From: CAZOWW01 sp964583765
Lineage (GTDB): Bacteria; Actinomycetota; Actinomycetes; Actinomycetales; Kineosporiaceae
Direction of reading: 5' to 3'
Assembly: GCA_964583765.1 (NCBI GenBank)
Contig: CAZOWW010000182.1
Location: 1-8,646, forward strand
Length of the DNA: 8,646 nucleotides
The notes beneath the pieces are model-generated. The model was not told the origin of the DNA. It ran no database searches and was given only the letters and a program-made list of their open reading frames with translations. The position numbers and the translations under genes are program-made. Shown here one piece after another: positions 1 through 5,764 of the stretch; within the stretch, counting starts at the first letter, position 1, and each line of letters opens with the position of its first letter.

Positions 1-389
1 ACCTCGGGCCGCGGCACGGGCGGCGGCCCCGGATACGCCCCGGGCACCGGCCCTCCGTGGGCAACCGGCGGACCCCAGTACAGGCCGGCAGGTGGTCCCC
101 ACCTGCCGGCCTGCGGCCCCGGATACGCCCCGGGCACCGGCCCTCCGTAGGCCCCCGGCGGACCCCATCCGACAGCAGGTGGTCCCCAGTACGGGGCAGC
201 GGGCGGTCCGCCCGGGCTCGACGGCACGGGTCCGGAGGGCGGCGCGGACGGCGGGGACCAACCCGATGGCGAGGGGACGGCGGGCGGTTCCGACACGCCC
301 GTGCCGACAGGAGCGGGTGGCACCTCGCGAGCAGCGGGTCCCGTGAACGGGTCACCCACCTCGGGGTGTTCTGCGTTCTCGCTGGTCAT
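1..389 (-). CDS. Pro/Gly-rich protein, N-terminal part (runs off left edge)
   Basis: An open frame starts at the ATG at 389-387 and stays open for 129 codons to the window edge. It begins MTSENAEHPEVGDPF and is acidic for the first ~20 residues. It then becomes a long low-complexity tract dominated by Pro, Gly, Ala, Trp and Tyr, with GGPVPGAYPGP occurring twice and GPP motifs throughout. No catalytic motif, signal peptide or membrane segment is visible in this part. In actinobacteria, such Pro/Gly/Tyr-rich N-termini commonly precede short membrane domains, but that domain would lie outside the window, so no function is assigned. A TAGGCT box nine bases upstream of the ATG and the lack of a Shine-Dalgarno sequence suggest a near-leaderless transcript. 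The gene follows the FAH-family gene on the same strand after a 223-bp gap that contains a hairpin, so it is probably transcribed separately. The internal 90-bp repeat argues for growth by duplication. Confidence 0.72.
   Translation of the reverse strand, partial: MTSENAEHPEVGDPFTGPAAREVPPAPVGTGVSEPPAVPSPSGWSPPSAPPSGPVPSSPGGPPAAPYWGPPAVGWGPPGAYGGPVPGAYPGPQAGRWGPPAGLYWGPPVAHGGPVPGAYPGPPPVPRPE
23..167. repeat. 90-bp in-frame direct repeat inside the Pro-rich gene
   Basis: Positions 23-77 and 113-167 match with about three differences (59, 63 and 64 against 149, 153 and 154); 23-58 and 113-148 are identical. The 90-bp period is a multiple of three, so the protein repeats the block GGPVPGAYPGP with flanking WGPP. 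A further partial copy (89-100 against 176-187) sits at an offset of 87, which is also in frame. The repeat looks like recent expansion of the low-complexity tract. Confidence 0.85.
81..113. repeat. 15-bp perfect inverted repeat inside coding sequence
   Basis: Positions 81-95 (CAGGCCGGCAGGTGG) are the exact reverse complement of 99-113, separated by only three bases (96-98). It lies between the two copies of the 90-bp repeat and encodes AGRWGPPAGL on the minus strand. A 15-bp GC-rich stem with a 3-nt loop is unusually stable for a coding region. Confidence 0.85.
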
Positions 390-398
390 GGTGGCCCG

Positions 399-404
399 AG
401 CCTA
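399..404 (-). promoter_or_regulatory. -10-like box of the Pro-rich gene
   Basis: TAGGCT on the minus strand fits the actinobacterial TAnnnT -10 pattern and lies nine bases before the ATG at 389. No purine-rich Shine-Dalgarno sequence lies between the box and the start. A transcript starting 6-8 bases after the box would have a leader of only one to three bases. No convincing -35 is seen. A 10-bp palindrome CCGAATTCGG at 427-436 lies just upstream, near the -35 zone. Confidence 0.5.
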
Positions 405-555
405 ATGGCAGTGGTACCGGACCGGCCCGAATTCGGCACCCAGATCCGAGGCCGCGTCCGTCCTCCCGGCCGACCCTGCACCCGACGTCACGCGCTCGGC
501 ACGCGACGCCTGGACCGCGCATCCGAGGTCAGCTGCCCGGTGCGGGCGGAGATCG

Positions 556-588
556 GCGACGACGCGCTCCTGCCCGACCGGTCGTCGC
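556..588 (-). terminator. Hairpin downstream of the FAH-family gene
   Basis: GCGACGAC at 556-563 pairs perfectly with GTCGTCGC at 581-588 across a 17-nt loop, starting 25 bases after the stop codon of the gene ending at 613. There is no U-tract. Many actinobacterial intrinsic terminators lack one, so a terminator role is plausible but weakly supported. The loop contains the palindrome CGACCGGTCG (575-584), which overlaps the right arm and could fold as an alternative. Confidence 0.3.
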
Positions 589-614
589 AAGGATCCCCGC
601 TCGTCGCGAGGATC
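582..614. repeat. Two copies of a 14-bp sequence, period 19
   Basis: TCGTCGCAAGGATC (582-595) and TCGTCGCGAGGATC (601-614) differ at one base. The right copy overlaps the first two positions of the stop triplet (613-615) of the FAH-family gene. The repeat fills the space just after the gene end. Confidence 0.7.
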
Positions 615-1392
615 AGCGACGCGTCACCACGGGGTTGCCGAGCACGCCGATGCCCTCGATCTCGACCTCGACCCGCTGCCCGGCACGCAGCGGCCCCACC
701 CCGGCAGGGGTACCGGTGAGGATCACGTCTCCGGGCAACAGGCTCATCACCGACGAGATGTGCGCGACCAGGGACGGGACGTCGTGCACCAGGTCCGCCG
801 TGCGCGCGTCCTGGACCACGGCGCCGTCCACCCTCGTGGTCAGGTGCAGGTCGCTCGGGTCGAGATCCGTGACGATCCAGGGCCCGAGCGGGCAGAAGGT
901 GTCGAAGCCCTTGGCCCGCCACCACTGGCCGTCCGCCCGCTGCAGGTCCCGGGCGGTGACATCATTGGCCACCGTGTAGCCGAAGATCACTTCGGCGGAC
1001 CGATCGGGCGACACGTCCCGACAGAGACTGCGGATCACCACGGCGAGCTCGCCCTCGTAGTGCACCTCACGCGACTGCCGCGGGAGGACGACCGGATCAC
1101 CGGGGCCGACAACACTCGTGTTCGGCTTGAGGAAGGCCAGCGGCTCCGTCGCGGTCTCCGACCCCATCTCGGCCGCATGGGCGGCATAGTTCTGGCCGAT
1201 CCCGATCACCTTGCTCCGCGGGATCACGGGCGCCAGCAGGCGCGCCCTCTCCAGGGGGATGCGCTCACCGGTGGGCCGCACCGGCAGGTAGAGCGGGTCC
1301 CCGTTGATCACGAGGAGTTCCTCCTCGCCGGGGTCCCCCTCGACGAGGGCATAACGGGGATCCTGGCCGGTGGTGAAACGAGCGATGCGCAC
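613..1392 (-). CDS. Fumarylacetoacetate hydrolase (FAH) family protein
   Basis: The 259-residue protein belongs to the FAH family, cytosolic metal-dependent enzymes that hydrolyse, decarboxylate or isomerise acylpyruvate-like oxo acids. A short N-terminal domain (MRIARFTTG) leads into the catalytic domain from about residue 60. Visible family motifs are GIGQNYAAHA (64-73), the metal ligands E113 and E115 in HYEGELAVVI with D144 in ANDVTARD, the KGFD segment around K161, and LTGTPAGVG near 225-233. Its length matches the small single-chain bacterial members. The exact substrate cannot be read from sequence; oxaloacetate decarboxylase/acylpyruvase or homoprotocatechuate-type isomerase annotations are all possible. 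The start is GTG at 1392: MRIARF is a typical beginning for these proteins, and the codon lies exactly six bases after a TAGTCT box with no Shine-Dalgarno. It diverges from the LacI-type gene across 274 bp. From general knowledge, such genes often lie near branched-chain amino acid or gltX genes in actinobacteria, but no aromatic catabolism genes are seen here. Confidence 0.9.
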   Translation of the reverse strand: MRIARFTTGQDPRYALVEGDPGEEELLVINGDPLYLPVRPTGERIPLERARLLAPVIPRSKVIGIGQNYAAHAAEMGSETATEPLAFLKPNTSVVGPGDPVVLPRQSREVHYEGELAVVIRSLCRDVSPDRSAEVIFGYTVANDVTARDLQRADGQWWRAKGFDTFCPLGPWIVTDLDPSDLHLTTRVDGAVVQDARTADLVHDVPSLVAHISSVMSLLPGDVILTGTPAGVGPLRAGQRVEVEIEGIGVLGNPVVTRR

Positions 1393-1398
1393 CGGTCG

Positions 1399-1404
1399 AG
1401 ACTA
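1399..1404 (-). promoter_or_regulatory. -10 box of the FAH-family gene, leaderless layout
   Basis: TAGTCT on the minus strand is followed by six bases and then the GTG start (1392-1390). With a typical distance from -10 to transcription start, the mRNA would begin at the start codon itself. No Shine-Dalgarno sequence is present, which agrees with leaderless translation. A -35 element is not recognisable. Confidence 0.6.
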
Positions 1405-1446
1405 ATGCGCACGACACGGCCGCCTCTCGGGGCATTCCCGGGCGCA

Positions 1447-1525
1447 GGGCGGGATCCCAGGAGCACGGGCGGGATCCCAGGAGCAGAGCGGGATCCGAGG
1501 CGTACGGGCGGTCCCGGAGCCCGGG
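1447..1525. repeat. Short tandem repeat, 20-bp period, in the FAH/lacI intergenic region
   Basis: Nineteen bases at 1447-1465 (core GCGGGATCCCAGGAGCA) recur exactly at 1467-1485. A third, degenerate copy (GCGGGATCCGAGG) starts at 1488, and a fourth partial one (GCGGTCCCGGAGC) near 1508. The array lies between the divergent FAH-family and lacI-type genes, upstream of both promoters. Each of the first two copies carries the palindrome GGGATCCC. Confidence 0.75.
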
Positions 1526-1588
1526 GGGAGGACCGGCGCAGGTGGTCCGGAGAGGGAGACTGGGCAGGGACACGGTCCCGAAAACCGA

Positions 1589-1603
1589 GTGCATGTGATG
1601 TAC
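1589..1603. promoter_or_regulatory. Possible operator upstream of the LacI-type gene
   Basis: GTGCATGTGATGTAC is an imperfect inverted repeat (GTgCAT / ATGtAC, five of six arm positions paired, 3-base centre) lying 63 bases before the regulator's start. LacI-family proteins bind inverted repeats and often repress their own gene. This site lacks the usual central CG, so it is only a candidate. Confidence 0.2.
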
Positions 1604-1654
1604 TCGCGGCACGAGCAGCCACGCGAGCGAGCAGGCAGCCGGGCGGACGGACTG

Positions 1655-1661
1655 AGGGAGG
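1655..1661 (+). promoter_or_regulatory. Ribosome binding site of the LacI-type gene
   Basis: AGGGAGG lies five bases before ATG at 1667-1669. It is the strongest Shine-Dalgarno sequence in the window. It fixes the start at 1667 rather than at an in-frame GTG at 1589, whose extra 26 residues show no family resemblance. Confidence 0.8.
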
Positions 1662-1666
1662 CGAAC

Positions 1667-2689
1667 ATGGCACGCACCAGGGCCGTCGGCCGGGCAACGT
1701 TGGCGGTCGTGGCCCGCGACGCGGGAGTCTCCCTGGCCACCGTGTCCAAGGTCGTCAACGGCCGCCCTGACGTCGCTGCCGCGACCCGCTCCCGGGTGGA
1801 ACAACTGCTGGTCAAGCACCGGTACCAGCCCGTTGGGGTACGTCGAGCGAGTACCTCCGGCCTCGCGGACGTGGTCTTCACCGCGCTGGACAGCCCCTGG
1901 GCGGTCGAGATCCTCCGCGGCGTGACCACCGCGCTGACCGAGGCGCAGGCGCAAGCGGTGGTCTCGACCATGCCTCCTTCCCACGACCAGAGCTGGCCCT
2001 GCCGCCTGATCGCTCTCCGCCACATAGGTGTGATCATTGTCACATCCGAGGTCACCGAACGTCACCGCCGGGAGTTCGCCGAGGGTGGGCTTCCACTCGT
2101 CGTGATCGATCCCACCGACCTCCCCAGCACCGAGATCGCCAGTATCGGCGCCACCAACTGGGCGGGCGGGTTCGCCGCGACCGAACACCTCATCTCGCTC
2201 GGCCACCGGCGGATCGCCGCCATCGGAGGTACCCCCCGCTTCCTGTGCAGCCGCGCGCGGCTGGACGGCTACCGGGCCGCCATGGACGCCCACGACCTGC
2301 CCAACGGTCAGGACCTGATCCGCCACGGCGACTTCCACCACGAGAGCGGCTTCGTGCAGGCGCTGTCCCTGCTGGACGGCGCCGTGCGGCCCACCGCCGT
2401 GTTCGCGGGCAGCGACCAGCAGGCGTTCGGGGTCATCGAGGCAGCCCGAGTGCGCGGTCTGCGGGTGCCCGAGGACCTCAGCGTGGTGGGCTTCGACGAC
2501 CTGCCCGTGGCCCGCTGGGCCTCTCCCCCGCTGACCACCGTGCGCCAGCCGTTGGCGGAGATGGGCCGGATGGCGGTGCAGATGCTCCTGCGCATGGCAT
2601 CGGGCGGCTCCCGGGACGGCGACCGGGTGGAGTTGGCCACCGAACTCGTGGTGCGCGAGTCCACCGCACCGCCGCGTCCCGAGAGCTGA
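1667..2689 (+). CDS. LacI-family transcriptional regulator
   Basis: The 340-residue protein has the classic LacI layout. An N-terminal helix-turn-helix (about residues 11-56, LAVVARDAGVSLATVSKVVNG then RPDVAAATRSRVEQLL) is followed by a hinge (about 55-65). A periplasmic-binding-protein-like sensor domain then runs to about residue 325, with hallmarks ATEHLISLGHRRIAAIGG, AVFAGSDQQAFGVIEAARVRGL, VPEDLSVVGFDDLP and the C-terminal PLTTVRQPLAEMG. It should act as a dimeric DNA-binding protein released or recruited by a small ligand, in most relatives a sugar. The sensor resembles, from memory, actinobacterial xylose/xyloside-type repressors, but no sugar transporter or glycosidase is in the window, so its target is unknown. 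The start is set by the AGGGAGG site. It is the only plus-strand gene, converging with cimA (105-bp gap) and diverging from the FAH-family gene. Its last codons (…APPRPES, stop) are partly duplicated in frame just downstream. Confidence 0.93.
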   Translation: MARTRAVGRATLAVVARDAGVSLATVSKVVNGRPDVAAATRSRVEQLLVKHRYQPVGVRRASTSGLADVVFTALDSPWAVEILRGVTTALTEAQAQAVVSTMPPSHDQSWPCRLIALRHIGVIIVTSEVTERHRREFAEGGLPLVVIDPTDLPSTEIASIGATNWAGGFAATEHLISLGHRRIAAIGGTPRFLCSRARLDGYRAAMDAHDLPNGQDLIRHGDFHHESGFVQALSLLDGAVRPTAVFAGSDQQAFGVIEAARVRGLRVPEDLSVVGFDDLPVARWASPPLTTVRQPLAEMGRMAVQMLLRMASGGSRDGDRVELATELVVRESTAPPRPES

Positions 2690-2741
2690 CCCAACACCGC
2701 GCCGCGAGCACTGTTCACGGCCCCGCGCCCGGAGAGCTGAC
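2671..2741 (+). repeat. Duplicated 3' end of the LacI-type gene
   Basis: The last 20 bases around the stop codon (2671-2690) recur at 2722-2741 with 17 of 20 identical, including GAGAGCTGAC with its TGA. The 51-bp offset is a multiple of three. Reading on past the first stop would give 16 more residues ending APRPES and a second TGA at 2738-2740, echoing the real C-terminus APPRPES. Confidence 0.6.
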
Positions 2742-2751
2742 TCGAGTCTGC

Positions 2752-2770
2752 CCGGGATCGGCGATCCCGG
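2752..2770. terminator. Bidirectional hairpin between convergent lacI-type gene and cimA
   Basis: CCGGGATC (2752-2759) pairs perfectly with GATCCCGG (2763-2770) around a GGC loop. It sits 63 bases after the lacI-type stop and 25 bases after the cimA stop, between two genes transcribed toward each other. The stem is symmetrical and can work on both strands. There is no U-tract on either side, so the assignment rests on position and stem. Confidence 0.5.
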
Positions 2771-2794
2771 TCCCGGGCGAACTCGACGAAATGC

Positions 2795-4375
2795 TCAGCG
2801 ACGCGGGATGCCCTGGCGGAGCAGCCCGAAGACGAGCCCGTCGCCCAGCGCCTCCCACGACGCCTCGACGAGGTTGGGTCCCACGCCCACGGTGGTCCAG
2901 GTCGTCGCGTCGTCGGCGGTCTCGATGAGCACCCGCGTCACCGCGTCCGTGCCGTGCGAGGCGTCCAGGATGCGCACCTTGTAGTCGGTGAGCTCGAGCT
3001 TCTCCAGTTCGGGGTACACCGGCAGCAGGGCCAGGCGCAGCGCATGGTCGAGGGCGTTGACCGGACCGTTGCCCTCCCCCGTGGCCACGAGGCGCCGCCC
3101 GCCGGCGTGGAGCTTGACCGTCGCCTCCGACGTCGCGTCGTCCCCGGCCCGGGACTCGGTGATCACCCGCCAGCTCTCGACGTCGAAGTAGCCGGGCCGG
3201 GTGCCCTCGGTCTCCTCACGCAGGAGCAGCTCGAAGGAGGCGTCCGCGGCCTCGAAGGTGTAGCCCCGTGCCTCCAGTTCCTTCACCCGGTCCGTCACCC
3301 GCGCCACCACGTCCCGCTCGCCGGCGAGGTCGTAACCGAGCTCCCGTCCCTTGAGCTCCACCGATGCCCGCCCGGCCATGTCCGACACGAGCATGCGCAT
3401 GTCGTTGCCCACGCAGAGGGGGTCGGCGTGCTGGTACAGGTCGGGATCCACCCGGATCGCGCTCGCGTGCAGCCCCGCCTTGTGCGCGAAGGCGCTCGCC
3501 CCGACGTACGGCTGGCGCGAGTACGGGGGCACGTTGGTGATCTCGCTGACGGCGTGGGCGATCCGGGTCGCCTCGCCCAGACTCCCCTCCGGGAGCACGG
3601 GCTGCCCCAGCTTGAGCTCCAGGTTCGCCACCAGGGTGATCAGGTTGGCGTTGCCGGTGCGCTCCCCGTAGCCGTTGAGCGTGCCCTGCACGTGCACCGC
3701 CCCCGCGGAGACGGCGGCCAGGGAGTTGGCCACGGCGCAGCCGGTGTCGTTGTGGCAGTGGATGCCCAGAGCCCCGCGGGTCAGCTCGCCGACCCGGCCC
3801 ACGACGTCCGCGACCTCGGCCGGCAGCATGCCGCCGTTCGTGTCGCACAGGGCGACCACCTCGGCTCCCGCCTCCAGCGCCGCCCGCACGACCTCGACCG
3901 CGTAGGTGGCGTCATTGCGGTAGCCGTCGAAGAAGTGCTCGGCGTCCAGGAACACCCGGCGCCCGTGCTCGCGCAGGTAGGCCACGGTCTCCCGGACCAT
4001 GGCCAGGTTCTGTTCGGGGGTGGTGCGCAGCGCCTTGGCCACGTGACGGATGTCGCTCTTGGCGACCAGGGTGACCACCGGCGCACCCGAGTCGAGCAGC
4101 GCTCGCACCTGGGCGTCCTCGTGCACGGCCGTGTCGGCCCGGCGGGTGGCCCCGAAGGCGGCGAGCGTCGCGTTGGCGAACGTGAGCTCTGCGGCGGCCC
4201 GGCGGAAGAACTCGGTGTCCTTCGGGATCGCGCCCGGCCACCCGCCCTCGATGAAGCCGACGCCCAACTCGTCCAGGTGGCGCGCAATGGCCAGCTTGTC
4301 CTGGACCGACAGCGCCAGCCCTTCCTGCTGAGCGCCGTCGCGGAGGGTCGTGTCGTAGATGTGAAGCAGGCTCAT
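2795..4375 (-). CDS. cimA: (R)-citramalate synthase
   Basis: CimA condenses acetyl-CoA with pyruvate to (R)-citramalate, the entry to threonine-independent isoleucine synthesis. The 526-residue protein starts MSLLHIYDTTLRDGAQQEG, with the catalytic R12-D13 of the HMGL-like TIM barrel. IEGGWPGAIPKD (42-53) is typical of citramalate synthases rather than of isopropylmalate synthases. The metal-binding GIHCHND (H206, H208) and the loop GTLNGYGERTGNANL (231-245) follow. A linker leads to a C-terminal LeuA-type allosteric domain (about 395-520), which binds the end product in relatives. Substrate choice is inferred from these motifs; a homologous isopropylmalate synthase-like activity cannot be fully excluded. 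ATG at 4375 is chosen because GGAGA (4381-4385) lies five bases upstream. An in-frame start 15 codons earlier would begin just after the terminator U-tract and add an unconserved Pro-rich stretch. Expression is probably set by the attenuator upstream. Downstream it converges with the lacI-type gene. Confidence 0.93.
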   Translation of the reverse strand: MSLLHIYDTTLRDGAQQEGLALSVQDKLAIARHLDELGVGFIEGGWPGAIPKDTEFFRRAAAELTFANATLAAFGATRRADTAVHEDAQVRALLDSGAPVVTLVAKSDIRHVAKALRTTPEQNLAMVRETVAYLREHGRRVFLDAEHFFDGYRNDATYAVEVVRAALEAGAEVVALCDTNGGMLPAEVADVVGRVGELTRGALGIHCHNDTGCAVANSLAAVSAGAVHVQGTLNGYGERTGNANLITLVANLELKLGQPVLPEGSLGEATRIAHAVSEITNVPPYSRQPYVGASAFAHKAGLHASAIRVDPDLYQHADPLCVGNDMRMLVSDMAGRASVELKGRELGYDLAGERDVVARVTDRVKELEARGYTFEAADASFELLLREETEGTRPGYFDVESWRVITESRAGDDATSEATVKLHAGGRRLVATGEGNGPVNALDHALRLALLPVYPELEKLELTDYKVRILDASHGTDAVTRVLIETADDATTWTTVGVGPNLVEASWEALGDGLVFGLLRQGIPRR

Positions 4376-4421
4376 CGTGGTCTCCGAACTGGGTGGATGC
4401 GGTCGTGGCGGGCCCGGCACG

Positions 4422-4452
4422 AAAAAGACCCCTCGCGATTCGCGAAGGGTCT
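4422..4452 (-). terminator. Attenuator terminator hairpin in the cimA leader
   Basis: On the minus strand, AGACCCTTCGCG (4452-4441) pairs with CGCGAGGGGTCT (4437-4426), giving 12 pairs with one G-U and a 3-nt loop. A run of U follows (4426-4422), then C. This is the only hairpin in the window with a proper U-tract. It lies between the leader peptide (ends 4481) and the cimA start (4375), so it would stop transcription before cimA unless prevented. That is the layout of a ribosome-controlled attenuator. Confidence 0.85.
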
Positions 4453-4480
4453 GCGCGTCGACGGTGCCGGCCGGACTGGG

Positions 4481-4528
4481 CTAGGCGATGCCGACGCGCC
4501 CGCCGATAATGATCACCGACATGCGCAT
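4481..4528 (-). CDS. cimA leader peptide, Ile/Val-rich (attenuation)
   Basis: A 15-codon frame reads MRMSVIIIGGRVGIA and stops with TAG. Codons 6-8 are ATC ATT ATC, a fourth Ile codon comes near the end, and two Val codons are present. Isoleucine is the end product of the pathway that CimA opens. The stop lies 29 bases before the terminator hairpin and 106 bases before the cimA ATG. In such leaders a ribosome stalled at scarce Ile codons changes RNA folding so that the terminator does not form. No Shine-Dalgarno precedes the ATG. A weak -10-like CACACT (4543-4538) nine bases upstream suggests a nearly leaderless start. Start alternatives are the first ATG or the second (codon 3). The peptide itself is not expected to have a function beyond translation control. 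Confidence 0.75.
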   Translation of the reverse strand: MRMSVIIIGGRVGIA

Positions 4529-4557
4529 GATGGAGTCAGTGTGCCACAGGCACGGCA

Positions 4558-4590
4558 GTGGTCGGGCACCTGGACACGGTGCCCGACCAC
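4558..4590 (-). terminator. 12-bp perfect hairpin between ilvE and the cimA leader
   Basis: GTGGTCGGGCAC (4558-4569) is the exact reverse complement of 4579-4590, with a 9-nt loop. It lies 69 bases after the ilvE stop and 30 bases before the cimA leader peptide. It has no U-tract. The likely role is to end ilvE transcription, so that cimA depends on its own promoter and attenuator. Its position next to the presumed promoter also allows an operator role. Confidence 0.55.
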
Positions 4591-4633
4591 CGGGACGTCG
4601 AACGCGCGACGGGACGGCACTGCGGTGCGCCGA

Positions 4634-4659
4634 ACGGCGGGTCCGGCTCTGCCCGCCGT
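4634..4659 (-). terminator. Hairpin at the ilvE stop codon
   Basis: ACGGCGGG (4634-4641) pairs perfectly with CCCGCCGT (4652-4659) across ten bases. The right arm touches the ilvE stop triplet (4659-4661). A competing 7-bp stem (4654-4660 with 4667-4673) uses the same arm. With the 4558-4590 hairpin it forms a tandem pair, possibly for termination or protection of the mRNA end. Confidence 0.35.
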
Positions 4660-5747
4660 CAGACCAGACGGCGCATCCAGCCGTGGTTGTCCGCGGCCCG
4701 GCCGTACTGGATGTCCACGAGGGACTGCCGCAACGTGGCCGTCACCGGGCCGGTGGGGGTGTCGGCCGCGCCGATGTCGCCGTCCTGGGTGACCAGCCGG
4801 GCGACGGGCGTGATGACCGCGGCGGTACCGCAGGCGAAGACCTCGCTGATGCGGCCCGAGTCGACGCCGTCACGCCACTCCTCGATGCCGACGCGGCGCT
4901 CCTCGACGGCCAGCCCCTGCTCCTTGGCCAGGACCAGGATCGAGGAGCGGGTGACGCCCTCGAGGATGGTTCCGGTGAGCTCCGGGGTGACCAGGCGGCC
5001 GTCCTCGTACACGAAGTAGAGGTTCATCCCGCCGAGCTCCTCGACCCAGCGCTGGTCGACCGCGTCGAGGAAGCACACCTGGTCACAGCCGTGCTCGTAG
5101 GCCTCGACCTGCGCAGCCAGGCTCGCCGCGTAGTTGCCGCCGCACTTCGCCGCACCGGTGCCACCGCGGGCCGCCCGGGTGTAGCTGCTCGACAACCAGA
5201 TGGAGACCGGGCGCACCCCGCCGGAGAAGTAGGCCCCGACCGGGGAGGCGATGACCATGAACCGGACCTCACGGGCGGGCCGCACCCCGAGGAACGCCTC
5301 CGAGGCGAACTGGAAGGGCCGCACGTACAGGCTCTGCTCGTCCCCCGAGGGGACCCAGTCGAGATCGGTGCGCACGAGCAGCTCGACCCCGGCGAGGAAG
5401 TCCTCGACCGGGAGCTCGGGCAGGGCGAGCCGGCGGGCGGAACGGGCCAGGCGTTCGGCGTTGGCCTCGGGCCGGAACGCCCAGGCCGAACCGTCTGCGT
5501 GCCGGTAGGCCTTGAGGCCCTCGAAGATCTCCTGCGCGTAGTGCAGCACGGCGGCGGCGGGGTCGAGGGCGATCGGGCCGTACGGCTCGACGACCCCGTC
5601 GTGCCAGCCGTCCTGGGGGGTCCAGACGGCGCTCACCTGATGGTCGGTGAAGAACTTGCCGAACCCGGGGTCGGCGAGGATCTCGGCGCGCCGCTGGGGC
5701 GACGTCGGCGTGCTGGTGAGGTTCTGTCGGTACTGCAGGCCGCTCAT
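4659..5747 (-). CDS. ilvE: Branched-chain amino acid aminotransferase
   Basis: IlvE is a cytosolic PLP-dependent aminotransferase that converts the 2-oxo acid precursors to Leu, Ile and Val with glutamate as donor. The 362-residue length and sequence fit the longer (eukaryote/actinobacterium-like) class of fold-type IV enzymes. The region YAQEIFEGLKAYRHADG (70-86) forms part of the substrate site. YVRPFQFASE (141-150) is a family signature. The PLP lysine is K201 in GGTGAAKCGGNYAASL. VEELGGMNLYFVYEDG and FACGTAAVITPV are the usual cofactor phosphate-binding segments. The start ATG at 5747 is supported by AGGGAG (5760-5755) seven bases upstream and by the typical MSGLQY beginning. It follows leuB after 125 bp that may fold into a branched structure, and precedes cimA after two hairpins. 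It completes both the leucine branch (with LeuB) and the isoleucine branch (with CimA). Confidence 0.96.
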   Translation of the reverse strand: MSGLQYRQNLTSTPTSPQRRAEILADPGFGKFFTDHQVSAVWTPQDGWHDGVVEPYGPIALDPAAAVLHYAQEIFEGLKAYRHADGSAWAFRPEANAERLARSARRLALPELPVEDFLAGVELLVRTDLDWVPSGDEQSLYVRPFQFASEAFLGVRPAREVRFMVIASPVGAYFSGGVRPVSIWLSSSYTRAARGGTGAAKCGGNYAASLAAQVEAYEHGCDQVCFLDAVDQRWVEELGGMNLYFVYEDGRLVTPELTGTILEGVTRSSILVLAKEQGLAVEERRVGIEEWRDGVDSGRISEVFACGTAAVITPVARLVTQDGDIGAADTPTGPVTATLRQSLVDIQYGRAADNHGWMRRLV

Positions 5748-5764
5748 GGTGTGACTCCCTAGGT

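Noticed and set aside
1589..1666. Upstream GTG start extending the LacI-type protein by 26 residues
   Set aside because: The extension (HVMYSRHEQPRERAG…) lacks family resemblance, and the strong AGGGAGG site precedes ATG at 1667.
2795..4375. cimA gene as leuA (2-isopropylmalate synthase)
   Set aside because: The N-terminal EGGWPGAIPKD segment and overall layout match citramalate synthases better. Some doubt remains without a search.
4376..4420. Upstream start extending CimA by 15 residues
   Set aside because: It would begin immediately after the terminator U-tract and encode a Pro-rich stretch without conservation. ATG at 4375 has a well-placed GGAGA.
2954..4792. A 612-codon open frame on the plus strand opposite cimA
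   Set aside because: It is antisense to a clearly conserved enzyme. The translation has no family resemblance and is the usual by-product of GC-rich third codon positions.
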